From CAIWHR01 sp963726775 (GTDB lineage Bacteria > Pseudomonadota > Gammaproteobacteria > Burkholderiales > Casimicrobiaceae): 64,000 nt of DNA. The notes under the pieces are model-generated. The model was given only the letters and a program-made list of their open reading frames with translations, made no database searches and was not told where the DNA came from. The translations under genes were made by a program, and so were the position numbers. Shown here piece by piece: positions 33,557 to 43,477 of this stretch. The stretch's first letter is position 1. Every line of letters starts with the position of its first letter. Where the stretch lies: assembly GCA_963726775.1 (NCBI GenBank), contig CAVSDL010000001.1:620001-684000 (forward strand). Reading direction: 5' to 3'.

Positions 33557-34282
33557 TTACCAGAGATAGAAAACCGCGAAGATGAATACCCACACCAGAT
33601 CGACGAAGTGCCAATACAGGCCCATGATTTCGACGATCTCGTAGTTCCCCTTCCTGCCCGTCAGGAAGCCCGGCTTCTCTCGATCCAGATCTCCCCGCAA
33701 CACCTTTATCGCCACGATGATCAGGAAGATCACGCCGATCGACACGTGCGTGCCATGGAATCCCGTAATCATGAAAAATGTCGAGCCGAACTGAGCGGCG
33801 CCCAAGGGGTTGCCCCAGGGACGTATCCCCTCGTCGACGATCAGCTTGGTCCACTCGAAGGCCTGCATGCCGACGAACGTTGCGCCCAATGCCGCGGTGA
33901 TCAGCAACAGTACAAACGTCTTGACGCGATCCTTTCGATAGCCGAAGTTGACGGCCATGGCCATCGTTCCGCTGCTGCTGATCAGAACGAAGGTCATGAT
34001 GGCGATCAGGATGAGAGGGATCTTCTTGCCCCAGAGCGTCAACGCAAAGACCTCGCTCGGATTGGGCCAGGTCGCCGTGGTCGACATCCGCACCGTCATG
34101 TACGAAATCAGGAACGAGCTGAAGATGAAGGTATCGCTGAGGAGGAAGATCCACATCATCGCCTTGCCCCAGGGGACGTTCTTGAACGCCCGCTGGTCCG
34201 AGGACCAGTCGGCGACGATTCCCTGCAAGCCCGCAGGCAGCGGCAGGGATTCCGCCGTATTCGTCGGCACGGGTTGGGTCAT
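33557..34282 (-). CDS. Haem-copper oxidase subunit III (second module)
   Basis: A 241-residue protein with seven predicted helices. It carries the subunit III signature SDTFIFSSFLISY, the GFHGTHVSIGVIFLI motif and the end MGLYWHFVDLVWVFIF. It is clearly distinct from the subunit III of the first module (28083-28943). It lies 15 bases after the preceding subunit III-like gene and eight before the COX IV gene. Confidence 0.9.
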   Translation of the reverse strand: MTQPVPTNTAESLPLPAGLQGIVADWSSDQRAFKNVPWGKAMMWIFLLSDTFIFSSFLISYMTVRMSTTATWPNPSEVFALTLWGKKIPLILIAIMTFVLISSSGTMAMAVNFGYRKDRVKTFVLLLITAALGATFVGMQAFEWTKLIVDEGIRPWGNPLGAAQFGSTFFMITGFHGTHVSIGVIFLIIVAIKVLRGDLDREKPGFLTGRKGNYEIVEIMGLYWHFVDLVWVFIFAVFYLW

Positions 34283-34297
34283 GTGGACTTATCCCCT

Positions 34298-34969
34298 CTA
34301 GTCATGTGTATTCAAGAGCACGGCGAACAGGACCACCCAGACCACCAGCAGATAGTGCCAGTACACCGTGCACAACTCGACGCTCAGGCGTATCGCGCCG
34401 GCGTCGGCGCCGCGCCCCGCCCGGGCGGTCGTCCTGGCCCAGACCCACAGACCGCCAAGCAGGTGCAAACCGTGCACGGCGGTGAGCAGATAGAAGAACG
34501 CATAGGCTGGATTGGCAGCCAGAAAATAGCCCAGGCGTTCCATTTGTTGCCATGCCCAAAGCTGTCCGGCCAGAAAGCAAAAACTAAGGGCGCCCGCGGC
34601 GATCAGGCCGCTTTTCACGCGGTCCAGCTGTCCTCGTCGTGCGGCAACGCGCGTCAGCTCCATCGCGACACTGGCCAGCATCAGCACACCGGTGTTGAGC
34701 CACAGAATCCTCGGAATGGTCAGCCTGGCCCAGTCCTCGCCCATCATGCGCATGTAGTAGGCACTGATGAGCAACGCGAACAGCGACGTCGCCACGGCCA
34801 GAAACACGCCAAGCCCCACTTTCACCGGAGGCAGGGAAAGTGCGCCGTCACCGTCAACGATTTCGACCGGACGCTGCTCCACCCACGGCTTGACATTGAC
34901 CGTTTGCCGAACCAGCCACCAGACGACAATGGCCATGATGCCGACCAGAAACATCAACGCGAACGTCAC
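34298..34969 (-). CDS. Second subunit III-like protein of the same module
   Basis: A 223-residue membrane protein with about six helices. It shows a subunit III/NorE-like pattern: ISAYYMRMMGEDW, LLTAVHGLHLLGGLWVWA and a WHYLLVVWVVLFAVLL end. The start is taken as GTG 34967-34969, two bases after the coxA stop, because GGGAG lies eight bases upstream; an ATG five codons later is the alternative. Having two different subunit III-type genes in tandem is unusual; one may replace a missing small subunit. Confidence 0.75.
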   Translation of the reverse strand: MTFALMFLVGIMAIVVWWLVRQTVNVKPWVEQRPVEIVDGDGALSLPPVKVGLGVFLAVATSLFALLISAYYMRMMGEDWARLTIPRILWLNTGVLMLASVAMELTRVAARRGQLDRVKSGLIAAGALSFCFLAGQLWAWQQMERLGYFLAANPAYAFFYLLTAVHGLHLLGGLWVWARTTARAGRGADAGAIRLSVELCTVYWHYLLVVWVVLFAVLLNTHD

Positions 34970-34971
34970 GC

Positions 34972-36747
34972 CTACGCTCCCGCGCCGCCCGTGGATTTCG
35001 CAGCCGGTGGCTGGTTTTGCGGAATGAAGTCCTCGGCGGCGCCCGGCACGCTGTAGTCGTACGCCCAGCGGTAGACCACGGGCAGCGTCGGGCCGAAGTT
35101 GCCGTGCTTCGGCGGCGTATCCGGCGTCTGCCACTCGAGGGTGGTTGCGCGCCAGGGGTTGCCGCCCGACGCCTTGCCTTTGAAGTAGCTCCAGATCAGG
35201 TTGTACAGGAACACCAGCTGCACGGCGCCCACGATCAATGCCGCGATGGTGATGCCCGCATTGAGCGAATGCGCCGATTCGGGGATGAAGTCCGTGTTCG
35301 CGACCGCGTAATACCGGCGCGGCACGCCCAGAAAGCCCAGGTAATGCATGGGGTAGTAAATGGCATAGGTCCCGAGAAACGTGACCCAGAAGTGAAACTT
35401 GCCCATCGCGTCGTTCAGCATTCGCCCGGTGACCTTGGGGTACCAGTGGTAGATCGCTCCGAACACCACCAGGATCGGCGACACGGCCATCACCATGTGG
35501 AAGTGGGCGACCACGAACATGGTGTCCGAGAGCGGAAGGTCCACGGGCACGTTGCCCAGGAACAGGCCCGTCAACCCGCCGTTGATGAAGGTGAAGACGA
35601 AGCCGATGGCAAACAGCATCGGGACAGTGAAGTGGATGTCACCCCGCCACAACGTCAGCACCCAGTTGTAGACCTTGAGCGCCGTGGGGACGGCAATGAT
35701 CAGCGTGGTAGTGGCGAAAAAGAAGCCGAAGTACGGGTTCATCCCGCTGACGTACATGTGGTGCGCCCACACGATGAAACTGAGGCCGCCGATGGCCAGG
35801 ATCGCCCAGACCATCATCCGATAGCCGAAGATGTTCTTTCTGGCATTGACGCTGATGAGGTCGGAGACGATGCCGAAGGCCGGCAGCGCGACGATGTAGA
35901 CCTCGGGGTGGCCGAAGAACCAGAACAGATGCTGGAACAGCACCGGGCTCCCCCCGTTGTAGTCGAGGTGCTGTCCCTTCGAGACCAGCGCGGGCATGAA
36001 GAAACTGGTGCCCAGCGTGTGGTCCAGCGTCATCATGATGGCGCTGACGAACAAGGCGGGAAACGCCAGCAGCGCCAGGATGGTGGCCATGAAAATGCCC
36101 CAGATCGTCAGGGGCAAACGCATCATCGTCATCCCCCGCGTGCGCGCCTGCAGCACCGTCACCACATAGTTCAACCCGCCCATCGTGAAGCCGATGATGA
36201 AGAAGGCGAGGGAAACGAGCATCAGGATGATTCCCCAATCCGCTCCCGGCGTGCCTCCGAGGATGGCCTGGGGCGGATACAGGGTCCAACCGGCGCCCGT
36301 GGGTCCGCCGGGTACGAAGAAGCTCGCCATCAGCAGCAGCACGGCGAACAGATACACCCAGTAACTCACCATGTTGACATAGGGGAAAACCATGTCGCGG
36401 GCGCCGACCATCAACGGGATGAGGTAGTTGCCGAAACCTCCGAGGAACAGTGCGGTGAGCAGATAGATCACCATGATCATGCCGTGCATGGTGACGAACT
36501 GAAGGTAGTTGCTGGGCGTGATGAAGGAAAAGGTGTGCGGGAATCCCAGTTGCAGCCGCATGATTCCCGACAACACCAATGCCACCAGCCCCACCGCGAT
36601 CGCCGTGATCGCGTACTGGACGGCGATGACCTTGGCGTCCTGGCTCCAGATGTACTTCCCGATGAAAGTCTTCGGGTGATAGAGCTCGGCCTCTTCGACT
36701 TCGGCCGGTCGAACGAAGGCCGATTCGTCATGCGCAACGTAGGTCAT
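34972..36747 (-). CDS. Cytochrome c oxidase subunit I (second module)
   Basis: A 591-residue catalytic subunit. Haem and CuB ligands are seen in FVTMHGMIMV, FFGHPEVYIVALP, WAHHMYVSG and FVVAHFHMVM. The D-channel pattern (GNYLIPLMVGARDMVFPYVN) and the GHPEV Glu make it A1 type. It has an N-terminal extension before the first helix and a C-terminal tail of about 50 residues, both lacking in the first-module enzyme, so it is not a recent duplicate. The start follows the subunit II gene by about 50 bases. Confidence 0.96.
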   Translation of the reverse strand: MTYVAHDESAFVRPAEVEEAELYHPKTFIGKYIWSQDAKVIAVQYAITAIAVGLVALVLSGIMRLQLGFPHTFSFITPSNYLQFVTMHGMIMVIYLLTALFLGGFGNYLIPLMVGARDMVFPYVNMVSYWVYLFAVLLLMASFFVPGGPTGAGWTLYPPQAILGGTPGADWGIILMLVSLAFFIIGFTMGGLNYVVTVLQARTRGMTMMRLPLTIWGIFMATILALLAFPALFVSAIMMTLDHTLGTSFFMPALVSKGQHLDYNGGSPVLFQHLFWFFGHPEVYIVALPAFGIVSDLISVNARKNIFGYRMMVWAILAIGGLSFIVWAHHMYVSGMNPYFGFFFATTTLIIAVPTALKVYNWVLTLWRGDIHFTVPMLFAIGFVFTFINGGLTGLFLGNVPVDLPLSDTMFVVAHFHMVMAVSPILVVFGAIYHWYPKVTGRMLNDAMGKFHFWVTFLGTYAIYYPMHYLGFLGVPRRYYAVANTDFIPESAHSLNAGITIAALIVGAVQLVFLYNLIWSYFKGKASGGNPWRATTLEWQTPDTPPKHGNFGPTLPVVYRWAYDYSVPGAAEDFIPQNQPPAAKSTGGAGA

Positions 36748-36796
36748 CGATGGTTCCTCTTCGCCAATTCGTCGTCCGGCTCGGTCCGCCCGAGTC

Positions 36797-38153
36797 TCAT
36801 TTCAGCGTATTGATGTAGGCAACGAGATCATGGGTTGCCTGGTCATCGGACAGGATCGCGGCCATGGACGCCATCTGCGGACCGTACCATGTCCTTTGGA
36901 TGGGCACCGCGAATACCCTGCTGGAAATTTTTCAGCTGCGTGACCAGATACCAATCGCTCATGCCCTTGAGCCGCGGGGCATTGGTGGCCTGGAGCCCCC
37001 GCCCATCGGCACCGTGGCAGGCACCGCATGTCTCGTAGAGCTTCTGACCGTTGGTCGCATTCTTCGTCACCGTGAGCGGTGCGGGATTATCCGGCAACGT
37101 CTTGATATAGGCGACGACGTTGTCGATGGCGGCGTCATCGGCCAGCGTCGCCGCCATCGGCGCCATCATCTTACCAAAGACATCTTTTTCGTGCGCACCC
37201 CGGGCACCGTTCTTGAAATATTGCAATTCCCGTTTCAGGTACCAATCTCCCTGCCCGCTCAATTTCGGCGCATTCAGGGCGGGGTTGCCCTCCGCCTGCG
37301 CGCCATGACAGGCAGAACACACGGCATAGAGTGACTGGCCCGCCACGGCATCGCCGGCTACCTCTGCCGCGGCTTGCGCGTACGTCGGATAGCCGCTCAA
37401 CCACGCCTGAAACGCGGGCTCTTCATCCACGACGACTTTGCCGCGCATCGTGAAATGCGCCATGCCGCACAGTTCTTCGCACAGGAGGTCGAATTTGCCG
37501 GTACGCGTCGGAGTGAACCAGACGTAGGTGACGAGGCCGGGCACCAGATCCATCTTGACCCGGAACTGCGGCACGGTGAAATCGTGGAGGACGTCTACGG
37601 ACCGGAGCAGCGCCTTCAGCGGCTTGCCTACGGGGAGGTGGACCTCCGGGCTCGATATCAGGACGTCGTCCTGTCCGTGGGGATCGTCCGGATTGATGCC
37701 GAACGGGTTCTTGTCGCTGACGTATCGGGCATCGACGGTGCCCAGCACGCCGTCCTTGCCCGGAAAGCGAAAGCCCCAGTACCACTGCTTGCCGACGACC
37801 TCGAACACCGCCGCGTCTTTCGGGACATCGACGAATTTCGCCCAGACGAGCAAGCCGGGCGCCAGCATGGCGACGACGCCGATCGTGGTCAATCCGATCA
37901 GCCACGTTTCCAGCTTCTTGTTCTCGGGCTCGTAGTGCGCCGTATGCCCCTTCCGGGCGCGGTAGCGCATCACGCAATACGCCATGAACAGGTTGACGCC
38001 GACGAAGACAAATCCGGTGACCCAGAACGTGATCGTCACGGTGTCGTCGATCGTGCCCCAATTGGACGCGATCGGCGTGAAATACCACGGGCTCAGGTAG
38101 TGAAACAGGACGGAGCCGACGACCAATAAGACCAATACGATTGCCAATACCAT
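36797..38153 (-). pseudogene. Cytochrome c oxidase subunit II with two cytochrome c domains, 3' frameshift
   Basis: Subunit II of the second module: two membrane helices in the first 110 residues, a cupredoxin domain with CuA site CEELCGMAHFTM, then two cytochrome c domains with haem motifs CSACH and CGACH. A single extra base near 36888 sends the frame into a premature stop at 36843. Removing it restores GPQMASMAAILSDDQATHDL and a normal end at TGA 36797-36799, about 451 residues. The length is 452 codons plus one base. It is probably a sequence error or a very recent mutation. Confidence 0.85.
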
Positions 38154-38345
38154 AGCAGTGGCCCCGGTTGATTGGACAGAATTAGAGTTGCGCAGGCAAC
38201 ACGTTATGGACTTCGGTAGGGGCTGCCCACGTCACGGGCACGACCCGTCTCCTGCCGCGGCGCCCCGGGGCGGCATGCGATCCGGTTCGTCCTCACGCGG
38301 CTTGCCGGTCGGAAATTTCCCCGGCGATGATCGCCTTTGTCATCG
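38154..38345. other. Spacer between subunit II and the DUF1269-like gene
   Basis: The 192-base gap may hold the promoter of the second oxidase module, but no good box pair was found. On the minus strand a 16-codon frame (ATG 38341-38343, with GAGGA upstream) directly follows the DUF1269-like stop; it is too short to judge. Confidence 0.3.
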
Positions 38346-38921
38346 CTAGTCCTCTTGCAATGCTCGTTCGTTGCCGCCGCCCATGCGATGCCGCCGCCTG
38401 ACGGGCTTGAACGGATTGATGAAATGCGTGTTGACCGCGACGAGCTCCGCTTCCGGATGGCGGGCGCGCATCAGCGCTCTGACAGCCGCCCCCTGTTCCT
38501 TCCGGGCGTAGATCAGGATCAGATACTTGCCCGCTTCGATATCGTGGTGAAATTTTCGAAGCTTGCTGTTCTCTGTCGCAATGCCCGTCAGGCCGCCTTC
38601 CCAGGCGCCGAACATCGTGGCCACGGCGACGATCAGCACATAGACGATTCGGGGCACATCGGGGCCGAACGGCTCCAGGAACAGCAGCAACGTCGCGCCG
38701 ATCAGTCCGGCGACGAACCCGAGCGCCGCGCCGATGAAACCATCGCGGATGATATCCAGCGTCTCCAGGTAATTGCTGGAGTGGATATGTTTCGCTTCCA
38801 GACCGGATTCGTCCTTGCTGATGACGTGCAGGAAAAAATCCTTGACGCCCGCCGCGTGCAGATCGTCGGAAACCTGCTGCGTGCTATCCAGCGTCGGCGC
38901 GAGGTAGTAGAGGCAATTCAT
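38346..38921 (-). CDS. DUF1269-like membrane protein
   Basis: A 191-residue protein. A soluble ferredoxin-like N-terminal part (NCLYYLAPTLDSTQQVSDDL) is followed by two glycine-rich membrane helices (about 65-85 and 92-112), then a second soluble part ending in a basic tail. The topology fits the DUF1269 family of unknown function, sometimes linked to stress. It precedes the second oxidase module in the same direction, so a link to that enzyme is possible but unproven. Confidence 0.65.
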   Translation of the reverse strand: MNCLYYLAPTLDSTQQVSDDLHAAGVKDFFLHVISKDESGLEAKHIHSSNYLETLDIIRDGFIGAALGFVAGLIGATLLLFLEPFGPDVPRIVYVLIVAVATMFGAWEGGLTGIATENSKLRKFHHDIEAGKYLILIYARKEQGAAVRALMRARHPEAELVAVNTHFINPFKPVRRRHRMGGGNERALQED

Positions 38922-39509
38922 CGCTTCCCCCAGTTTCGACGTCGGCTTTCCTGCGAGCTCTTCGTGCCGTCGAAGTCAATCGGTCCGTCAATACCTTCGT
39001 TGCGTGATCGATGACCGTCGCGCCAAACCAAGCGGGCACTACGTCGCGATCGAGTTTCTCACAATCATTCGGATATGTCAGGGATCGGCCGAATGCTCGC
39101 GTTCAGCCTGACATCTTTTTGTCACCCCTGCGACCGACAAGAGCCGATGACGGCGGGAGCGGAGAGCGGGGGGCAGTGCAGGCCGGCGAAAATGTACCAC
39201 ACCCAATTCGAGCAACACACCCTTTGCCGGGCGAACGGGAAGTTCCTGGCAGCGCAATCGCAATGCAGCATTCTGGCGAACGCCGCGACTGCACCGCCTT
39301 TCGGTGGACCGGTTGTAGACGAGGTCGGGACGCCCGGAATGCGGGACTGCACAAAAGGGCGGTGCCCGAGGCAGCCGGAGTGTCCCGCAGATGCGAATCG
39401 GCGTCCCGCTCGAAGGCGGGGCCCAGAGCGATCGGATCGTGGGAACGCGAAGCGCCTGGCTTAAAGTCTCTTCCAGCGTGCCGCGCCCCAGGGCCGTACT
39501 GACCAGACC
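38922..39509. other. Intergenic region without recognisable gene
   Basis: About 590 bases between the DUF1269-like gene and the bioD end. Several short open frames exist on both strands, but none shows a known motif, a ribosome site or typical codon use. The right part could hold a bioD 3' region; no hairpin with a T run was found. Confidence 0.45.
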
Positions 39510-40190
39510 CTAGTACGCCAAGCCCAGCCTGTCGAGCGACGCACGATCGAGCGGGATCGGTGGCACGCCGTCCGCGCGCCACGCCATATCGGCGATCAGC
39601 GGTGCCGACAGCCGCTGCGCGAGCGTCGCGATGTTCGGATCGGCTTCGCGCATCGCCGGATCGATCCGGTTGGCCACCCAGCCGGCGAGCCGCAGGCCGC
39701 GGGCATTGATCGCGAGCGCCGTCAGCAGCGCATGATTGAGGCAGCCGAGCCGGATGCCGACGACCAGCACCACCGGAAGCGCGAGCCGCGCAGGAATGTC
39801 CAGCATGTCGTGACCCGCGTCGAGCGGCACCAGCGCACCGCCGGCACCCTCGACGACGATCGCATCGGCCCGCTCCGCAAGGCGCCGATACGCCCCGGCA
39901 ATGACGTCCAGATTGATCGCGACGCCCGCCTTCGCCGCGGCGAGATGCGGCGCGATGGCCGGCGCGAACGAAAACGGGCACACATCGGCCAGCGGGGCTG
40001 CGACGCTGCCGGCGGCAATCAACGCCGCGACGTCCGCGTTAACGGCGTCGCCCTGCCCGAGTCCGGCCGCAACCGGCTTCATGCCGACTGCCCGCACGCC
40101 TTGCGCGACGAGGCCGCGAAGCAGCATCGACGCGACGGCCGTCTTGCCTACGCCGGTGTCGGTGCCGGTAACGAAGATGCCGCGGATCAT
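39510..40190 (-). CDS. bioD: Dethiobiotin synthetase
   Basis: A 226-residue P-loop enzyme that closes the ureido ring of dethiobiotin from DAPA, CO2 and ATP. The P-loop is GTDTGVGKTAVAS near residue 8, the substrate Lys is in GMKPVAAG, and VVEGAGGALVPL is conserved. ATG 40190 is chosen over a TTG ten codons upstream. It is the last gene of the minus-strand bioBFHCD cluster, about 110 bases after bioC. Confidence 0.95.
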   Translation of the reverse strand: MIRGIFVTGTDTGVGKTAVASMLLRGLVAQGVRAVGMKPVAAGLGQGDAVNADVAALIAAGSVAAPLADVCPFSFAPAIAPHLAAAKAGVAINLDVIAGAYRRLAERADAIVVEGAGGALVPLDAGHDMLDIPARLALPVVLVVGIRLGCLNHALLTALAINARGLRLAGWVANRIDPAMREADPNIATLAQRLSAPLIADMAWRADGVPPIPLDRASLDRLGLAY

Positions 40191-40298
40191 GGGATCGGAA
40201 ATCGGAATTCGCGCACGCAAAGGCGGAGACCGGCGGCAACCTCCGTCACGCGCCGGCGACCCCGGGATCGATGGTGTGCCGGTGGCAGGCTTTCGACA

Positions 40299-41243
40299 TC
40301 ATCGACCGTCGCGCGGCCGGCGCTCCAACGTGACGATCGCGTGTCCTTCGGCGGTGCGCCTGGGCGCCGCCTTCCACGCGTGGCCGTAGATCACCTCGAA
40401 GGTTGCCGGTATGCGCCTGTCCGCGATCCCGCCGCGCATCGCATCGAGGGCATCGATCACGCGCTCCCAGCGCCGCCGACCCATGAGGCCGCGCGCGCGT
40501 CCTTGCGCGGCATTGGTTGCGCCGATCGCTTTCAGGTCGCGCATCATCTCCGGCGCGGTCGCATACGTGAGCGTCATGCGTTCCATCTGCACGACCGGGT
40601 CCGCGAAACCCGTGTGCGCGAGCATGTCGCCGATGTCGTGCATGTCCGCGAAGCGGCCGACGTGCGGGTCCGGATCGACGCCGGCGAATGCTGCGCGCAG
40701 TTCCCTCAGGGTATCGGGACCGAACGTCGTGAACGTGAGGAGCCCGCCCGTTTCGAGCACCCGATGGATCTCGGCGAACGCGCGTGGCGGGTCGCCCACC
40801 CATTGCAGCGCGAGATTGCTCCAGACGAGGCCGAACGCGCCGGACAGGAAGGGCAGCGCCGCGATGTCGCCGCACACGAACAACGGCGCGCTGAACGACA
40901 GCCCGCGCAACGGGGCCAGCAACCGGTCGAGCGCCGATCGGCGCTCGCCAGCGCGGGTTCGCGCCGCCGCGAGCATCGGCAGCGCGATGTCGAGCGCGAA
41001 GCGCCGCGCTTTCGGATAGCGTGCGGCAATTTCTCCCAGTGCCTCGCCGGTGCCGCAGCCGGCATCGAGGATTGCTCCGGGGACGAGCCGCACCATATCG
41101 AGCCGCTCCGCCATCCTGGCGCCCACCTCCCGCTGCAGGACCGCCGCGGCATCGTACGTCGCGGCGGCGCGGGCAAAATGACGGCGCACCGCGCGCGCAT
41201 CGATGGCCGCCGGATCGGTATCGCGGGGCGCGTCAGCGGCCAT
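40299..41243 (-). CDS. bioC: Malonyl-ACP O-methyltransferase
   Basis: A 314-residue class I methyltransferase that methylates malonyl-ACP to start pimelate synthesis. The SAM site is ILDAGCGTGEAL near residue 58, followed by ALDIALPMLAAAR and the FGLVWSNLALQWVGD segment. The start ATG 41243 lies inside the end of bioH, overlapping by 11 bases. Confidence 0.93.
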   Translation of the reverse strand: MAADAPRDTDPAAIDARAVRRHFARAAATYDAAAVLQREVGARMAERLDMVRLVPGAILDAGCGTGEALGEIAARYPKARRFALDIALPMLAAARTRAGERRSALDRLLAPLRGLSFSAPLFVCGDIAALPFLSGAFGLVWSNLALQWVGDPPRAFAEIHRVLETGGLLTFTTFGPDTLRELRAAFAGVDPDPHVGRFADMHDIGDMLAHTGFADPVVQMERMTLTYATAPEMMRDLKAIGATNAAQGRARGLMGRRRWERVIDALDAMRGGIADRRIPATFEVIYGHAWKAAPRRTAEGHAIVTLERRPRDGR

Positions 41244-42009
41244 CGAGAAATTCGTCCAGCGCGCGGTCGAATGCCGCGGGATGCGACAGGAACGGCACGT
41301 GCGCGGCTCCGGCGATCGATGCATGGCGAGCATGCGGCAGTGCGGTCGCGAGCCATTCGCCCGCCGCCGGCAGCGTCAGCGTATCGCGGCTGCCGGAAAC
41401 GACCAGCGCCGGCTGTTCGATCAATCGGGCAACATCGCGGAGGTCTGCCGTCGCCAGCACCTCGAGCGCTGCCGACAGCACCCGCGGCGACGGCGCGCCC
41501 CGCGCAAACAGTTCGCGACGCAGTCCCGCCAGCGCGGCGTGGCGATGCTCGCTGCCCTGCATCTGCAGCGTCAGGAACCGCTGTACCGTGGCTTTCCAGG
41601 CGACGTGCAGCTCGTCGGCGAAACGGTCGAGCGTCCGGCGTGACATCGCGTGCGGCCAATCGTCGCCCGCGACAAACCGGGGTGCCGTGCAGACGAGCAC
41701 GAGCGTCGCGATGCGTTCCGCGCGCGAAAGTGCCCAGCGCATCGCAACGAGTCCACCGAGCGACCAGCCGAGCACCGTGAGCGCCCGGGGCTCGCCCGCG
41801 AACGCCGCATCGAGCGAGCGAGCGATGCCTTCCAGCGTGAACGGCGTCAGCGGTGCGCTGTGGCCGTGCCCCGGAAGATCGACGGCGTGCACGCGATAGC
41901 GCCGACCGAGCCGCTGGGGAAGCGTCCCCCAGACGCCGGAATGCATCGCCCATCCATGCAGCAGCACCAGCGGCGGACCGTGGCCGACCGATTCGACGTG
42001 AAGCGTCAC
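41233..42009 (-). CDS. bioH: Pimeloyl-ACP methyl ester carboxylesterase
   Basis: A 258-residue alpha/beta hydrolase that removes the methyl group after pimelate is built. The oxyanion region LLHGWAMHSGVWG, the nucleophile GWSLGG, Asp in SGSRDTL and His in AGAAHVPF form the expected set. The start is the GTG at 42007-42009, which gives the family length; the frame stays open upstream without family-like sequence. It overlaps bioC. Confidence 0.9.
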   Translation of the reverse strand: MTLHVESVGHGPPLVLLHGWAMHSGVWGTLPQRLGRRYRVHAVDLPGHGHSAPLTPFTLEGIARSLDAAFAGEPRALTVLGWSLGGLVAMRWALSRAERIATLVLVCTAPRFVAGDDWPHAMSRRTLDRFADELHVAWKATVQRFLTLQMQGSEHRHAALAGLRRELFARGAPSPRVLSAALEVLATADLRDVARLIEQPALVVSGSRDTLTLPAAGEWLATALPHARHASIAGAAHVPFLSHPAAFDRALDEFLDGR

Positions 42010-42151
42010 GGCAGCACGCGAACTGCGATGGCGTTCCGGAACACGGCGAGCGGCAACCGCGGCAGCCGTTGCGTTCCCGTCGCGCGGCGAAGGAATCGCT
42101 CCGCCCGCCGCCCGGCCGAATTCCGTCCTCCGCGCCGTGGCGAGCCCATTT

Positions 42152-43327
42152 TCAGGGGCTCCGGGCGATCTCGAGCAAAGCATCGGCCAGCGCATCGACG
42201 TCGGCCGGCGAGTGCGCGGCGGTCAGCGTGACGCGCAGCCGGGCGGTGCCCGCCGGCACCGTCGGCGGGCGGATCGCCGGCACCCAGAAACCTCGCTGCC
42301 ACAGCGCCTCGGCCAGCGCGACCGCGGCATCGCTGGCGCCGACCATGAGGGGCTGAATCGCGGTCGGCGAATCCGCGAGCCTCCAGGGCAACCCGCGCAG
42401 CCGCTCGCGGAAGCGGCCGATCAGCGCGCCGAGATGCGCTCGGCGCGGTGCATCGTCGCGAATGACCGAGAGCGCCGCGCGGAGCGCCTCCGCCAGCAGC
42501 GGCGGGGCCGCCGTGGTGTAGACGTACGGCCGCGCGAACTGGATCAGCGCTTCGATGACCGCCGGGTGCGCGGCGACGAATGCGCCGGCCGCACCCGCCG
42601 CCTTGCCGAGAGTGCCCATGTAGACGATGCGTTCGGATGCGATGCCGAAATGCTCGAGCGTGCCGCGTCCGCCGCCGAGGACGCCGAAGCCGTGCGCGTC
42701 GTCCACCACGAGAACGGCGTCGAACTCGTCGGCCAGCGCGAGGAGCTCCGGCAGCGGCGCGAGGTCGCCGTCCATGCTGAAAACCGCATCCGTGACGATC
42801 AGCCGGCGCGGCGCAACGGACACGGCAAGGCGCGCGCGCAGCGCCGTCAGGTCGCCGTGCCCGTGCCGGAAGAACCGCGCGCGCGACAGCAGCGCCCCGT
42901 CATTTAGGCACGCATGATTCAGCCTGTCGGCGAAGATTTCGTCACGGCGCCCGGCGAGCGCCGTCAGGATCGCAAGATTCGCGAGGTAGCCGGTCGAGAA
43001 CGTCAGCGCCCGCGCGCCCGGGCAGGGACACACGAAATCTGCAAGCTCGGATTCCAGCGCGGCGTGCGGGGCGAAGTGCCCGGAGATGAGGTGCGACGCG
43101 CCGGCGCCCACGCCCCAGCATGCCGCCGCGTCCCGCGCCGCGGCGACAACCCGCGGATGGTTGGCGAGACCGAGGTAATCATTGCTGGCGAAGGCGATGA
43201 CCTCGCGGCCGTCGACGGTGACGTGCGCGCCCTGCGGCGAGGACACCGTGCGGCGGACGCGGCGCAGTCCGGCCGCCTCGCGCTCCGCGAGGTCACGTTC
43301 GAGATCGCGGATCAGTGCAATTGGCAC
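42152..43327 (-). CDS. bioF: 8-amino-7-oxononanoate synthase
   Basis: A 391-residue PLP enzyme condensing pimeloyl-ACP with alanine. Signatures are FASNDYLGLANHPRV, GAGASHLISG, VVDDAHGFGVLGG and the PLP lysine in GTLGKAAGAAG. The start is GTG 43325-43327. It lies 150 bases after bioB and 142 before bioH. Confidence 0.95.
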   Translation of the reverse strand: MPIALIRDLERDLAEREAAGLRRVRRTVSSPQGAHVTVDGREVIAFASNDYLGLANHPRVVAAARDAAACWGVGAGASHLISGHFAPHAALESELADFVCPCPGARALTFSTGYLANLAILTALAGRRDEIFADRLNHACLNDGALLSRARFFRHGHGDLTALRARLAVSVAPRRLIVTDAVFSMDGDLAPLPELLALADEFDAVLVVDDAHGFGVLGGGRGTLEHFGIASERIVYMGTLGKAAGAAGAFVAAHPAVIEALIQFARPYVYTTAAPPLLAEALRAALSVIRDDAPRRAHLGALIGRFRERLRGLPWRLADSPTAIQPLMVGASDAAVALAEALWQRGFWVPAIRPPTVPAGTARLRVTLTAAHSPADVDALADALLEIARSP

Positions 43328-43477
43328 GGCAGCGCAGTCCGCCTGTCGTCATCGCGAATACCTGCGACTCCGGGAACTCCGCCGCCGCAATCCGTGGATC
43401 GCAAACGACGCCTCGATTCCCGCCAATGCTCGCGCCGAAAGCGCGGAGGCGCTTGCCGTTCCCGGCATTCCTCGCGG

